Part shown: piece after piece, positions 49,984 to 61,774 of the stretch
Layout: every line of letters begins with the position of its first letter
How positions within the stretch are numbered: position 1 is the stretch's first letter
DNA from: Haemophilus parainfluenzae
Lineage (GTDB): Bacteria; Pseudomonadota; Gammaproteobacteria; Enterobacterales; Pasteurellaceae
Reading direction: 5' to 3'
Assembly (NCBI RefSeq): GCF_036288925.1
Contig: NZ_CP127167.1
Coordinates: 1,116,001 to 1,180,000, forward strand
DNA length: 64,000 bases
Program-made: the position numbers and the translations under genes
The notes under the pieces: generated by a model
What the model was told of the DNA's origin: nothing
The model's database searches: none
Seen by the model: only the letters and a program-made list of their open reading frames with translations

Positions 49984-50880
49984 ATGAACGAAGAACATTC
50001 GAGTAATCAAACTGAAACAACTAAAAAGTCTTTTTTCCAATCACTTATTGGCCGCTTTTTCCAAGGTGAGCTGAAAAACCGTGAGGAACTCGTGGAGGTG
50101 ATTCGCGATTCAGAACAAAACGATTTAATCGATCAAAACACTCGTGAAATGATTGAAGGAGTAATGGAAATCGCTGAGCTTCGTGTACGCGATATCATGA
50201 TTCCTCGCTCGCAAATCGTATTTATTGAATCGAATCAAGATCTCGATGCTTGTTTGAATACCATTATTGAATCCGCTCACTCTCGTTTTCCTGTAATTGC
50301 AGATACGGATGACCGCGATAATATTGAAGGTATTTTGCACGCGAAAGATTTGCTTAAGTTTTTACGTGAAGATGCAGAAGAATTCGAGTTGTCCAAGTTA
50401 TTACGTCCAGTCGTGATAGTGCCGGAAAGTAAACGTGTCGATCGTATGTTAAAAGATTTTCGCTCTGAGCGTTTCCATATGGCGATTGTGGTGGATGAGT
50501 TTGGTGCAGTATCAGGTTTGGTGACTATCGAAGATATTCTCGAACAAATTGTCGGTGATATTGAAGACGAATTTGATGAGGAAGATGTCGCGGATATTCG
50601 TCAGCTTTCTCGTCACACTTATGCGGTGCGTGCATTAACAGATATTGATGATTTTAATGCCCAATTTAATACGCATTTCGATGATGAAGAAGTGGATACC
50701 ATTGGTGGTTTAATCATGCAAGCCTTTGGGTATTTGCCTAAGCGCGGTGAAGAAATTACCTTAGAAAATATTCAATTTAAAGTGACCTCTGCCGATAGCC
50801 GTCGTTTGATTCAGGTACGTGTAACCGTGCCAGATGAGCATTTGTCAGATATGGAAGGTGTAGAAGAACAAGCTGAGTAA
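49984..50880 (+). CDS. corC: CorC-family CBS-domain protein
   Basis: Cytoplasmic protein of 298 residues linked to magnesium/cobalt efflux with CorA. It holds two CBS domains (about 68-190) beginning with the family motif [15 protein letters not shown] and a C-terminal CorC/HlyC transporter-associated domain (about 205-290). There is no membrane domain. It lies just upstream of lnt, as in E. coli and H. influenzae. Confidence 0.92.
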   Translation: MNEEHSSNQTETTKKSFFQSLIGRFFQGELKNREELVEVIRDSEQNDLIDQNTREMIEGVMEIAELRVRDIMIPRSQIVFIESNQDLDACLNTIIESAHSRFPVIADTDDRDNIEGILHAKDLLKFLREDAEEFELSKLLRPVVIVPESKRVDRMLKDFRSERFHMAIVVDEFGAVSGLVTIEDILEQIVGDIEDEFDEEDVADIRQLSRHTYAVRALTDIDDFNAQFNTHFDDEEVDTIGGLIMQAFGYLPKRGEEITLENIQFKVTSADSRRLIQVRVTVPDEHLSDMEGVEEQAE

Positions 50881-50903
50881 GTTACTCAGTTTGACCGTAT
50901 TCT

Positions 50904-50941
50904 TGGCCCCCTCTTTGCTGAAGAGGGGGAATATTTTTTTA
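50904..50941 (+). terminator. Terminator of corC, CCCCCTCTT family
   Basis: CCCCCTCTT (50908-50916) pairs with AAGAGGGGG (50921-50929), followed by a run of eight T at 50934-50941. Confidence 0.9.
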
Positions 50942-50945
50942 TAGT

Positions 50946-52487
50946 ATGGATAAAATGAATAAATTAGTCGTTTATCTTATAGCCTTGATTTCTGGGGTAA
51001 TTGGCGTATTTGCTTTTTCACCGTTTGATTATTGGGGATTAGCCTATGTATCCTTAGGCGGATTACTTTTTGTAGCGAAAAATGCCAAAAAATCAACCGC
51101 ACTTTTTGCTACTTTTTTGTGGTCGATGGGCTTTTTCTGTTTTGGTGTAAGTTGGTTAAATGTTAGCATTCATCAATTTGGTGGGGCTTCCCTTGGTGTG
51201 AGCTATCTCTTGGTGGGCTTACTTTCGGCCTACCTAGCACTTTATCCAATGCTTTTCACTTATTTCGTGCAGCGTTTTCAGGTGCAAAGTGCGGTCATTT
51301 TTGCTGCGATTTGGACATTGACTGAATTTTTGCGTGGTTGGGTGTTTACCGGTTTTCCTTGGTTACAATTTGGTTATACCCAAATAGACAGTCCGTTTTA
51401 CGGGATTGCGCCGATCTTTGGTGTCACGGGGATGACATTCTTTACCGTTTGGGCAAGTGCGGTCATTTTTAATCTTGTTTTTTCACTATCGAAAAAACAA
51501 TGGAATTTAGTCAGTGTGAATGCATTGCTCTTATTGGTTGTGGGTGGATTAAGCGCTTATGCTGGTAAGATGAATTTTGTTCAACCCAAAGAAGGTAAAG
51601 GACTAACTGTCACGCTTGCACAAGGCAATATTGAGCAAAATTTAAAATGGGATCCTGAATATCTTTATGCTACAGTAGACATCTATCAAAAACAAATTTT
51701 GACACATTTAGGCAAGTCTGATTTGATTATTTTACCTGAGTCAGCATTGCCAACCCTTGAAAATGCGATTACGCCATTTTTTGAAGCTTTAGATAAAGTC
51801 GCAAAAGAGAAAAACACGGAAGTAATGATTGGTACCGTATATCGTGATGAGCAAAGCGGTAAATTATTAAATTCGATTGTGACGGCTGGGAATTCTGATT
51901 TTCCTTATGAGTTGACGACAAAAAATCGTTACAGCAAACATCATCTCGTGCCATTCGGTGAATATGTGCCGTTAGAAAGTTTGTTGCGCCCACTTAATTC
52001 CGTATTTAATTTGCCAATGTCTGCGTTCCAAAGTGGCGATGCGGTACAGCCATCTTTTATGGCAAAACAACATGCTTTTGCGCCAGCTATTTGCTATGAA
52101 ATTATTTTTGGTGAGCAACTTCGTGAAAATCTGAAAAAAGAAACCGATTATTTGCTGACGATTTCTAATGATGCATGGTTTGGTGATAGCATTGGCCCTT
52201 GGCAGCATTTACAAATGGCTAGAATGCGCGCGCTCGAATTAGGTAAACCATTAATTCGTGCAACGAATACAGGGATTTCAGTGTTTATTGATGCAAAAGG
52301 TAACATTGAAGCGCAAGCGCCTCAATTTGAGGAAACAACGCTGACCCATAAAATGGTGCCAACAGAAGGCAAAACGCCTTATGCAGCATTAGGTAATTTA
52401 CCTATTTATGTGTTGTCATTAATTTTTGTGTTATTACGTGGCTTCACGACGTTATTAAAACGTCGCTTGAACCTTTCACAAAAATAG
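50946..52487 (+). CDS. lnt: Apolipoprotein N-acyltransferase Lnt
   Basis: Adds the third acyl chain to the N-terminal Cys of lipoproteins such as Pal. The 513 residues have about six N-terminal helices and a periplasmic nitrilase domain with Glu in LPESALPT, Lys in KNRYSKHHLVPFGEY and Cys in PAICYEIIFG. One C-terminal helix follows. The start is uncertain (50946, or MNKLVV at 50955). Three USS copies lie in the coding region (51099, 51288, 51456). Confidence 0.94.
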   Translation: MDKMNKLVVYLIALISGVIGVFAFSPFDYWGLAYVSLGGLLFVAKNAKKSTALFATFLWSMGFFCFGVSWLNVSIHQFGGASLGVSYLLVGLLSAYLALYPMLFTYFVQRFQVQSAVIFAAIWTLTEFLRGWVFTGFPWLQFGYTQIDSPFYGIAPIFGVTGMTFFTVWASAVIFNLVFSLSKKQWNLVSVNALLLLVVGGLSAYAGKMNFVQPKEGKGLTVTLAQGNIEQNLKWDPEYLYATVDIYQKQILTHLGKSDLIILPESALPTLENAITPFFEALDKVAKEKNTEVMIGTVYRDEQSGKLLNSIVTAGNSDFPYELTTKNRYSKHHLVPFGEYVPLESLLRPLNSVFNLPMSAFQSGDAVQPSFMAKQHAFAPAICYEIIFGEQLRENLKKETDYLLTISNDAWFGDSIGPWQHLQMARMRALELGKPLIRATNTGISVFIDAKGNIEAQAPQFEETTLTHKMVPTEGKTPYAALGNLPIYVLSLIFVLLRGFTTLLKRRLNLSQK

Positions 52488-52559
52488 CAGTCAAAACGAC
52501 CGCACTTTTTTAACGTGAGAGAAAAATAAATTTCTTCTTATAAAACCAATGAGATTTTA

Positions 52560-53354
52560 ATGAATAAAAATCTAATCGAAGTCAAAAACCTGACCTTTAA
52601 ACGAGGTGAGCGTGTGATTTACGATAACCTGAATTTGAAAGTCCAACAGGGCAAAATTACGGCCATCATGGGGCCATCAGGGATCGGAAAAACCACGCTA
52701 CTGAAATTAATTGGCGGTCAGTTGCATCCTGAACAAGGCGAGATTTTGTTTGATGGACAAGATATTTGTCGTCTTTCAAATCGAGAGCTTTATGAAGTGC
52801 GTAAACGCATGGGAATGTTATTCCAATCAGGTGCATTATTTACGGATATTTCAACGTTTGATAACGTGGCATTTCCGATTCGCGAGCATACGCGTTTACC
52901 AGAAAGTCTAATTCGTCAAATTGTATTGATGAAATTAGAAGCAGTGGGCTTACGAGGTGCGGCAGATTTGATGCCTTCGGAGCTTTCTGGGGGGATGGCG
53001 CGTCGTGCAGCATTAGCTCGAGCGATCGCACTTGACCCAGATTTAATCATGTTTGATGAGCCGTTTACAGGGCAAGATCCAATCAGCATGGGCGTGATCG
53101 TGAGCTTAATTAAACGCTTGAACGAAGCACTGAAGTTAACCTCTATTGTGGTTTCCCATGATGTGAATGAAATATTAAGTATTGCAGATTATGCCTATAT
53201 TATTGCGGATAAGCATGTGATTGCCGAAGGAACATCAGAGCAACTGCTCGCGAGCCAAGATCCGCAAGTGGTGCAGTTCTTGAAAGGTGAAGCGGATGGT
53301 CCGGTAAAATTCCATTATCCGGCAGGTGATTATGTGGAGGAATTATTTAAATGA
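52560..53354 (+). CDS. mlaF: Phospholipid transport ATPase MlaF
   Basis: Cytoplasmic ATPase of the Mla system that keeps phospholipids out of the outer leaflet. The 264 residues have Walker [10 protein letters not shown] (38-46), signature [15 protein letters not shown] and Walker [14 protein letters not shown]. The MlaB-contacting C-terminal extension is present. It overlaps mlaE by 4 bases (ATGA). Confidence 0.95.
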   Translation: MNKNLIEVKNLTFKRGERVIYDNLNLKVQQGKITAIMGPSGIGKTTLLKLIGGQLHPEQGEILFDGQDICRLSNRELYEVRKRMGMLFQSGALFTDISTFDNVAFPIREHTRLPESLIRQIVLMKLEAVGLRGAADLMPSELSGGMARRAALARAIALDPDLIMFDEPFTGQDPISMGVIVSLIKRLNEALKLTSIVVSHDVNEILSIADYAYIIADKHVIAEGTSEQLLASQDPQVVQFLKGEADGPVKFHYPAGDYVEELFK

Positions 53355-54136
53355 TTGTTGATATGATTTCTTCACTTGGACGAAGCGTAATCAAATTTTT
53401 CCGTGCATTAGGCCGATCCGGCTTTATGTTGTTTGGTGCGTTAGTCGGTAAGCCACAAATTCGTCAACATTTTCCTTTATTAGTGAAGCAGTTGTACGTA
53501 TTAGGTGTACAGTCGTTATTAATTATCCTGCTTTCAGGTTTATTTATTGGTATGGTGTTAGGTTTACAAGGCTATGTAGTCTTGGTAGATTTTTCTGCAG
53601 AAACCAGCCTTGGTCAACTTGTGGCACTGTCTTTATTACGTGAATTAGGTCCAGTAGTGACCGCACTTTTATTTGCGGGTCGAGCGGGTTCAGCACTAAC
53701 GGCTGAAATTGGCTTGATGAAAGCCACAGAACAACTTTCCAGCCTTGAAATGATGGCAGTCGATCCATTACGTCGTGTGATTGCACCGCGTTTTTGGGCG
53801 GGCGTGATTGCGATGCCAATTCTTGCGATTCTCTTTACCGCGATTGGTATTTGGGGCGGCTCGCTTGTTGGCGTGGATTGGAAAGGTGTCGATGCAGGTA
53901 GCTTCTGGTCAGTGATGCAAAATGCTGTCAGCTGGAGCTATGACATTCTAAACGGATTTATTAAAAGCGTATTTTTCGCCATTGCGGTGGTGTGGATTGC
54001 GTTATTCAATGGTTATGATTGTATTCCAACATCTGAAGGTATCAGTCAAGCCACAACTAGAACAGTTGTCCACGCATCACTTGTGGTACTTGGGCTCGAT
54101 TTCATCTTAACTGCCATTATGTTTGGGGCAGGCTAA
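53351..54136 (+). CDS. mlaE: Phospholipid transport permease MlaE
   Basis: Inner-membrane permease of the MlaFEDB complex. The 261 residues have five or six helices and the family motif [56 protein letters not shown] is encoded in it (about 53659). Coupled to mlaF by overlapping start and stop. Confidence 0.95.
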   Translation: MIVDMISSLGRSVIKFFRALGRSGFMLFGALVGKPQIRQHFPLLVKQLYVLGVQSLLIILLSGLFIGMVLGLQGYVVLVDFSAETSLGQLVALSLLRELGPVVTALLFAGRAGSALTAEIGLMKATEQLSSLEMMAVDPLRRVIAPRFWAGVIAMPILAILFTAIGIWGGSLVGVDWKGVDAGSFWSVMQNAVSWSYDILNGFIKSVFFAIAVVWIALFNGYDCIPTSEGISQATTRTVVHASLVVLGLDFILTAIMFGAG

Positions 54137-54148
54137 TAGGGTATTTTT

Positions 54149-54655
54149 ATGCGACAAACAATTAAATATGAATTTTGGGTAGGCTTATTTTTACTACTCG
54201 GTATCGCTGCGTTAGTGTTTCTAGGCTTACGCGTAGCAAATGTACAAGGTTTTGGTGAAACAAAATCTTACACAGTGACTGCAACTTTTGACAATATTGG
54301 TGGACTAAAAGTCCGAGCGCCACTTAAACTTGGTGGGGTAGTCATTGGTCGCGTGTCTGATATTAAGTTAGACGAAAAATCGTACTTACCAAAAGTCAGT
54401 ATTGCGATTAATGAAGAATATCAAGAAATTCCGGAAAACAGTTCGTTATCGATCAAAACATCGGGATTATTGGGGGAGCAATATATCGCTTTAAGCATGG
54501 GGTTTGATGATGGTGAAACCGCAATGCTAAAAAACGGTAGCCAAATTCAAGACACGAAATCCGCAATGGTATTGGAAGATTTAATCGGTCAGTTCCTTTA
54601 CGGTGATAAAAAAGTAGATGGTAATGCTGACAAAGCAGAACCAGATGTAAAATAA
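54149..54655 (+). CDS. mlaD: MCE-domain protein MlaD
   Basis: Forms the periplasmic hexameric lipid tunnel. It has one N-terminal membrane helix (about 7-27) and one MCE domain (about 39-117, with FDNIGGLKVRAPLKLGGVVIGRV). A short acidic tail follows. 168 residues. Confidence 0.95.
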   Translation: MRQTIKYEFWVGLFLLLGIAALVFLGLRVANVQGFGETKSYTVTATFDNIGGLKVRAPLKLGGVVIGRVSDIKLDEKSYLPKVSIAINEEYQEIPENSSLSIKTSGLLGEQYIALSMGFDDGETAMLKNGSQIQDTKSAMVLEDLIGQFLYGDKKVDGNADKAEPDVK

Positions 54656-54676
54656 TAATCTTTATTTGGGAGATTT

Positions 54677-55324
54677 ATGATGAAATTTATTCAGTTAAAA
54701 AAATGGTTTAGCCTAATGGCATTTGCAGTGGCTACGCTTTTTGTGACTCAAACTGTACGTGCAGAAACCAGTCCTTATGTGTTGATGCAACAAGCATCAG
54801 ATAAGTTATTTGCCGATATAAAAAACAATCAGGCAAAAATTAAAAAGGATCCAAATTATTTACGTACTATCGTGCGTAACGATTTATTACCTTACGTGCA
54901 AGTAAACTATGCAGGTTCTTTGGTGTTAGGTTCACACTTTAAATCAACCACACCAGAACAACGTGAAAAATTCTTTAAAGCATTCAGCGATTTTATTGAA
55001 CAAGCTTATGCACAAGTGTTAACCGCTTACACTGATCAAAATATTCAAATTGAACCGGCTAAAGAGGTAGGTGATAAAAACCTAGTGAGCATTCGTGTTA
55101 ATATTGTACAAAATGGTGGGCAAGCGCCAATCAAATTAGATTTTAAATGGCGTAAAAACAGTAAAACTGGCGAATGGCAAGCTTATGACATGGTTGCAGA
55201 AGGCGTGAGCATGGTTGTCACTAAACAAAATGAATGGAGCGGTATCTTACGTCAACAAGGTATTGAAGCATTAACTGCTCAAATTCAAAAATCTGCTGCA
55301 GCACCAGTGACATTGAGCAAATAA
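54677..55324 (+). CDS. mlaC: Periplasmic phospholipid carrier MlaC
   Basis: Shuttles lipid between the outer-membrane MlaA complex and MlaFEDB. The 215-residue precursor has a signal peptide ending VRAE (about residue 29) and the MlaC/Ttg2D fold with SPYVLMQQASDKLFADI. mlaA is not in the window. mlaB follows 4 bases later. Confidence 0.94.
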   Translation: MMKFIQLKKWFSLMAFAVATLFVTQTVRAETSPYVLMQQASDKLFADIKNNQAKIKKDPNYLRTIVRNDLLPYVQVNYAGSLVLGSHFKSTTPEQREKFFKAFSDFIEQAYAQVLTAYTDQNIQIEPAKEVGDKNLVSIRVNIVQNGGQAPIKLDFKWRKNSKTGEWQAYDMVAEGVSMVVTKQNEWSGILRQQGIEALTAQIQKSAAAPVTLSK

Positions 55325-55328
55325 GCGA

Positions 55329-55664
55329 ATGACTGCGTTAAAGTGGGATTTAATCCAAAATAATGATAAGATAGCTCTCCAATTATCGGGGGAGCTATCC
55401 CGCAACACGTTGTTACCATTATGGCAACAACGTGCTTCTTTTTTATCAGAAAAGCAAAACAATCAAAGTCTCATTGAATTTGATTTAACTGAAATCAATC
55501 GAATTGATTCTGCTGGTTTTGCATTATTGTGTGATTTTCTACACGATTGCGAGCAGTTACCAAATAAAAAAGTGCGGTTGATAAACCCTCCAGAACAGCT
55601 ATTAACCCTTGCTGATTTAGTGAATTTATCTCATTGGATTAGCACTTTTATCGACCATAATTAA
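55329..55664 (+). CDS. mlaB: STAS-domain protein MlaB
   Basis: Small cytoplasmic subunit that binds MlaF and supports its ATPase. The 111 residues form one STAS domain with the characteristic LTEINRIDSAGFALLCDFLHDC. A USS is encoded at 55571. Confidence 0.9.
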   Translation: MTALKWDLIQNNDKIALQLSGELSRNTLLPLWQQRASFLSEKQNNQSLIEFDLTEINRIDSAGFALLCDFLHDCEQLPNKKVRLINPPEQLLTLADLVNLSHWISTFIDHN

Positions 55665-55677
55665 AACGGAAATCCGA

Positions 55678-57224
<1,547 letters not shown>

Positions 57225-57237
57225 TTAAATTCTGATC

Positions 57238-57266
57238 AAAGAGCGGTCAATTTTGACCGCTTTTTT
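57238..57266 (+). terminator. Terminator of murA
   Basis: AGCGGTCAA (57242-57250) pairs with TTGACCGCT (57253-57261), then T6. The arms are a USS pair with a changed base (agAGCGGT). Confidence 0.9.
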
Positions 57267-57278
57267 ATTCTCTATTCA

Positions 57279-57983
57279 TTATTTTTTTGAATAATCTCTC
57301 GCCCCAAAAATGGCCGTACCAATGCGTACCATCGTTGAGCCACATTTGATGGCACTTTGCATATCATCGGTCATTCCCATAGAAAGCGTATCAATTTGCT
57401 GATGAGGCAAGGCGACTTTAAGCTGCTCAAATAATTGTTTCATTTGGCTAAAGGCGGCTTCTTGTTCAGCAATATTATCTGTTGGTGCAGGAATCGCCAT
57501 TAATCCACGTAAACATAAGTGCGGTAGATTTTCAATGTGTTTTGCCAACTCAATCATTTCACTCGGTTGAATACCTGATTTACTGGCTTCATCACTGATA
57601 TTAATTTGAATTAAAACATTCAAAGGCGCTTTATTGGTAGGGCGTTGTTCATTTAAACGATCGGCAATTTTGGCACGTTCTAGCGTTTGCATCCAATCAA
57701 AATGTTCAGCGACAAGACGCGTTTTATTAGATTGTAATGGCCCAATAAAATGCCATTCAAGTTGAATATTCTGTGCTTCAAAATACTGAATTTTATCTAC
57801 GCCTTCTTGAACGTAGTTCTCCCCAAATGCTTTTTGTCCGGCTTGATAGGCTTCTAAAATTGCTTCATTGGGTTTGGTTTTAGAAACTGCCAATAAAGTG
57901 ACCGCACTTTCAGGACGATGTGCAAGTTGAGTAGATGTTTGGATTTGTTGATGAATGTTTTCGAGTGATTGTTGAATTGTCAT
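57279..57983 (-). CDS. yggS: PLP homeostasis protein YggS
   Basis: PLP-binding COG0325 protein that controls the free vitamin B6 pool. The start at 57983 (MTIQQSLENIHQQIQ) uses the RBS AGGAAGGA, giving 234 residues. The PLP lysine is K35 in LLAVSKTKP. FGENYVQEG and MGMTDDMQSAIKCGSTMVRIGTAIFG are conserved. It is divergent from the thr operon, as I remember from H. influenzae. Confidence 0.94.
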   Translation of the reverse strand: MTIQQSLENIHQQIQTSTQLAHRPESAVTLLAVSKTKPNEAILEAYQAGQKAFGENYVQEGVDKIQYFEAQNIQLEWHFIGPLQSNKTRLVAEHFDWMQTLERAKIADRLNEQRPTNKAPLNVLIQINISDEASKSGIQPSEMIELAKHIENLPHLCLRGLMAIPAPTDNIAEQEAAFSQMKQLFEQLKVALPHQQIDTLSMGMTDDMQSAIKCGSTMVRIGTAIFGARDYSKK

Positions 57984-58072
57984 CATTTCCTTCCTGAGCA
58001 ATGTTAAGTTTTCTTATTCTACACCAACGTAATGATTTTTAGGAAAAAAGCTTCACTTTTTCGATTTTATGT

Positions 58073-58101
58073 TTGACAAACTTGCGCTTTTTCGGTATTT
58101 C
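58073..58101 (+). promoter_or_regulatory. thr operon promoter
   Basis: A perfect -35 TTGACA (58073-58078), a 17-bp spacer and TATTTC (58096-58101) stand about 30 bases before the leader peptide. Confidence 0.65.
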
Positions 58102-58132
58102 TAAACATATCTTTTTTCAAGGTAAAAATACA

Positions 58133-58204
58133 ATGAAAAATAACCGCACTTTCACTATTACCACCATTATTATGACCATTACGACAATTAATGGGGCGGG
58201 TTAG
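58133..58204 (+). CDS. thrL: thr operon leader peptide
   Basis: A 23-residue open frame with eight Thr and seven Ile codons, including runs such as TITTIIMTITTI. It is the classic threonine/isoleucine leader that couples thrABC transcription to charging of both tRNAs. Codons 4-7 (N-R-T-F) coincide with a USS. Stop TAG at 58202. Confidence 0.93.
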   Translation: MKNNRTFTITTIIMTITTINGAG

Positions 58205-58225
58205 TGCGTAGCAAACAGGATCAGG

Positions 58226-58256
58226 AAAACCCGCATCAATCTAGTGCGGGTTTTTT
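58226..58256 (+). terminator. thr attenuator terminator
   Basis: ACCCGCA (58229-58235) pairs with TGCGGGT (58245-58251), followed by six T. It lies 22 bases after the thrL stop and 36 before thrA. Confidence 0.92.
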
Positions 58257-58291
58257 AATATTTAAAAATCACAACATCTGAGGATATTATC

Positions 58292-60739
58292 ATGCGCGTA
58301 TTAAAATTTGGTGGCACTTCATTAGCCAACCCTGAGCGTTTCTCGCAAGCGGCTCAATTAATCGAAAAAGCTCATTTAGAAGAACAAGCAGCCGGTGTGT
58401 TATCCGCTCCTGCTAAAATCACCAATCATCTTGTTGCCCTCTCTGAAAAAGCTGCATTAAACCAACCAACCGATACCCACTTTGACGAAGCCATTGAAAT
58501 TTTCTATAACATCATTAATGGTTTGTATGCTGAAAATAATAAATTTGATCTTGCCGCTATCAAAGCTATTATTGATGCAGAATTTACCCAAATTCAAGGT
58601 TTATTAGAAGAAATCCGCCAAGCTGGCAAAGTAGAAGATAAAGTGAAAGCAACCATTGACTGCCGAGGTGAAAAATTATCGATTGCGATGATGAAAGCAT
58701 GGTTTGAAGCACGTGGATACAGTGTTCACATTGTAGATCCGGTTAAGCAATTATTAGCACAAGGCGGCTACTTAGAATCGTCAGTTGATATTGAAGAATC
58801 GACAAAACGCGTTGATGCGAAGAGTATCGGAAAAGATAAAGTTGTCTTAATGGCAGGTTTTACCGCTTGTAATGACAAAGGTGAATTAGTGTTATTAGGG
58901 CGTAATGGTTCTGATTATTCAGCCGCTTGTTTAGCGGCTTGTTTAGACGCATCTGTTTGCGAAATCTGGACTGATGTAGACGGCGTTTATACTTGTGATC
59001 CACGTTTAGTACCAGATGCACGTTTATTACCAAGCCTTTCTTATCGTGAAGCAATGGAACTTTCTTATTTTGGTGCGAAAGTGATCCATCCGCGTACAAT
59101 TGGTCCATTATTACCAAAACAAATTCCATGTGTAATTAAAAATACGGGTAACTCATCTGCGCCAGGTTCTGTAATTGATGGTCATGTAAAATCTGAAGGT
59201 TTACAAGTGAAAGGGATTACTAACCTTGATAACGTGGCGATGTTTAACGTTTCAGGACCTGGTATGCAAGGTATGGTGGGAATGGCCGCTCGCGTTTTCT
59301 CTGCGATGTCAAAAGCTGGTATTTCGGTGATTTTAATCACTCAATCTTCTTCTGAATACAGTATTAGTTTCTGTGTGCCAGTAAAATCAGCAGATGCTGC
59401 GAAAGCGATTTTAGAACAAGAATTTGCGACAGAATTAAAAGCCCATGACTTAGAACCAATTGAAGTGGCAAAAGATCTTTCTATTATCTCTGTTGTGGGC
59501 GATGGTATGAAACAAGCTAAGGGTATTGCTGCTCGTTTCTTCTCTGCATTGGCTCAAGCGAATATTAGCTTAGTAGCAATTGCACAAGGTTCTTCTGAAC
59601 GTTCAATTTCAGCAGTAGTGGCGCAAAATAAAGCGATTGAAGCTGTGAAAGCGACTCACCAAGCCCTTTTTAATAATAAGAAAGTCGTCGATATGTTTCT
59701 AGTCGGCGTCGGTGGTGTAGGCGGTGAATTGATTGAACAAATCAAACAACAAAAAGAGTACCTTGCAAAGAAGGATATTGAAATCCGTGTTTGTGCCTTA
59801 GCGAATTCAACAAAAATGCTTTTGGATGAAAACGGGTTGAATTTAGATAATTGGAAAGCAGACCTTGAAAATGCAACCCAACCTTCTGATTTTGATGTGT
59901 TGTTATCTTTCATTAAATTACATCACGTGGTGAACCCAGTCTTTGTTGATTGTACAACAGCTGAATCGGTCGCAGGACTTTATGCGCGTGCGTTAAAAGA
60001 AGGCTTCCACGTGGTAACCCCAAACAAAAAAGCGAATACCCGTGAATTAGCCTATTACCATGAATTACGTCACAATGCCCAAGCGAGTCAACATAAATTC
60101 TTGTATGAAACCAACGTAGGCGCAGGTTTACCTGTTATCGAAAACTTACAGAATTTATTGGCAGCGGGAGATGAACTTGAGTATTTTGAGGGTATTTTAT
60201 CTGGCTCGCTTTCTTTCATCTTCGGTAAATTAGAAGAAGGACTTTCTCTTTCTGAAGTGACCGCACTTGCTCGAGAAAAAGGCTTTACAGAGCCCGATCC
60301 TCGAGATGATTTATCGGGTCAAGATGTGGCACGTAAATTGCTTATTTTAGCGCGTGAAGCAGGTCTAGAACTTGAGCTTTCCGATGTGGAAGTGGAAGGC
60401 GTGTTACCGAAAGGCTTCTCTGAAGGCAAATCAGCCGATGAATTTATGGCGATGTTGCCACAATTAGATGCGGAATTTAAAGCGCGTGTTGAAGCTGCGA
60501 AAGCAGAAGGCAAAGTATTGCGTTACGTAGGCCAAATTAAAGATGGCCATTGCAAAGTGTCAATCATTGCAGTGGATCAAAATAATCCATTGTATAAGGT
60601 GAAAGACGGTGAAAATGCCCTTGCATTCTATACGCGTTATTATCAACCAATTCCGTTGCTATTACGTGGCTACGGTGCGGGTAATGCCGTGACTGCAGCA
60701 GGCATCTTTGCGGATATTTTAAGAACATTACACCACTAA
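58292..60739 (+). CDS. thrA: Bifunctional aspartokinase I / homoserine dehydrogenase I
   Basis: Catalyses the first and third steps from aspartate to threonine. The 815 residues hold the kinase (KFGGTS at 5-10), paired regulatory ACT domains (about 320-460, with [34 protein letters not shown]) and the NAD(P)-binding dehydrogenase ([18 protein letters not shown] catalytic region NKKANTREL). It should be feedback inhibited by threonine. A USS is encoded near 60259. Confidence 0.97.
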   Translation: MRVLKFGGTSLANPERFSQAAQLIEKAHLEEQAAGVLSAPAKITNHLVALSEKAALNQPTDTHFDEAIEIFYNIINGLYAENNKFDLAAIKAIIDAEFTQIQGLLEEIRQAGKVEDKVKATIDCRGEKLSIAMMKAWFEARGYSVHIVDPVKQLLAQGGYLESSVDIEESTKRVDAKSIGKDKVVLMAGFTACNDKGELVLLGRNGSDYSAACLAACLDASVCEIWTDVDGVYTCDPRLVPDARLLPSLSYREAMELSYFGAKVIHPRTIGPLLPKQIPCVIKNTGNSSAPGSVIDGHVKSEGLQVKGITNLDNVAMFNVSGPGMQGMVGMAARVFSAMSKAGISVILITQSSSEYSISFCVPVKSADAAKAILEQEFATELKAHDLEPIEVAKDLSIISVVGDGMKQAKGIAARFFSALAQANISLVAIAQGSSERSISAVVAQNKAIEAVKATHQALFNNKKVVDMFLVGVGGVGGELIEQIKQQKEYLAKKDIEIRVCALANSTKMLLDENGLNLDNWKADLENATQPSDFDVLLSFIKLHHVVNPVFVDCTTAESVAGLYARALKEGFHVVTPNKKANTRELAYYHELRHNAQASQHKFLYETNVGAGLPVIENLQNLLAAGDELEYFEGILSGSLSFIFGKLEEGLSLSEVTALAREKGFTEPDPRDDLSGQDVARKLLILAREAGLELELSDVEVEGVLPKGFSEGKSADEFMAMLPQLDAEFKARVEAAKAEGKVLRYVGQIKDGHCKVSIIAVDQNNPLYKVKDGENALAFYTRYYQPIPLLLRGYGAGNAVTAAGIFADILRTLHH

Positions 60740-60751
60740 AAAGGACTTAAC

Positions 60752-61696
60752 ATGTTAAGAATTTATGCTCCAGCATCGAGTGCAAATATTAGTGTAGGGT
60801 TTGACACATTAGGCGCAGCCATTTCACCGATTGATGGTTCATTATTAGGTGATGTCGTACAGATTGAGTCTATTCTAAGTGGTTTCGAGCTCGAAAGTGC
60901 GGGCTATTTTGTGCGTAAATTGCCAAAAGAGCCGCAAAAAAATATCGTGTATCAGGCCTATGTGCTGTTTAGTGAGCAATTAAAATTACGCAATGTGAGA
61001 GTCAAACCATTGCGTTTGACCCTTGAGAAAAATATGCCGATTGGTTCGGGATTAGGCTCAAGTGCCTGTTCTATTGTGGCTGCATTAGTGGCATTAAATA
61101 AATTCCACGATGAAGCATTTTCAAAAATGGAATTGTTAGAAATGATGGGCGAGTTAGAAGGTCGTATTTCTGGTTCTATCCATTATGATAATGTGGCACC
61201 TTGTTACTTAGGCGGAGTGCAATTTATGGTACAATCCCTCGGTAACATTTGCCAAAAACTGCCATTTTTTGATAATTGGTATTGGGTCTTAGCTTACCCA
61301 GGCATTGAGGTTTCAACCGCTGAAGCACGTGCAATTTTACCAAAAAGCTACACACGTCAAGATGTGATTTCTCATGGTCGGCATTTAGGTGGCTTTGTGC
61401 ACGCATGTCACACTCATCAAGAAAACCTTGCAGCAATGATGATGAAAGATGTGATTGCAGAACCTTATCGTGAGGCTTTATTACCCAACTTCGCGGAAGT
61501 GAAACAAGCTACGCGTGATTTAGGCGCATTAGCGACGGGAATTTCAGGTTCTGGACCAACGATTTTCTCCATCGCACCCGATTTACAAACGGCAACAAAA
61601 CTCGCGACTTATTTAGAAAATCATTATTTACAAAACAATGAAGGCTTTGTGCACGTTTGTAAGGTCGATAATGATGGCGCGAGAGAGCTCGGTTAA
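60752..61696 (+). CDS. thrB: Homoserine kinase
   Basis: GHMP kinase that phosphorylates homoserine. The 314 residues have [21 protein letters not shown] as the ATP loop and [14 protein letters not shown] near the C-terminus. It starts [21 protein letters not shown]. It begins 12 bases after thrA. Confidence 0.96.
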   Translation: MLRIYAPASSANISVGFDTLGAAISPIDGSLLGDVVQIESILSGFELESAGYFVRKLPKEPQKNIVYQAYVLFSEQLKLRNVRVKPLRLTLEKNMPIGSGLGSSACSIVAALVALNKFHDEAFSKMELLEMMGELEGRISGSIHYDNVAPCYLGGVQFMVQSLGNICQKLPFFDNWYWVLAYPGIEVSTAEARAILPKSYTRQDVISHGRHLGGFVHACHTHQENLAAMMMKDVIAEPYREALLPNFAEVKQATRDLGALATGISGSGPTIFSIAPDLQTATKLATYLENHYLQNNEGFVHVCKVDNDGARELG

Positions 61697-61712
61697 ATAA
61701 CAAATCGCTTTA

Positions 61713-61735
61713 TCCCCTCTTTTATAAGAGGGGGA
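61713..61735 (+). repeat. CCCCTCTT...AAGAGGGG hairpin between thrB and thrC
   Basis: CCCCTCTT (61714-61721) pairs with AAGAGGGG (61726-61733) over a 4-nt loop, with no T run. Same family as the hairpins at 47619 and 50908. Confidence 0.85.
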
Positions 61736-61774
61736 ATAACATTTTATTAAAACTCTATAATTAACGGATATACA

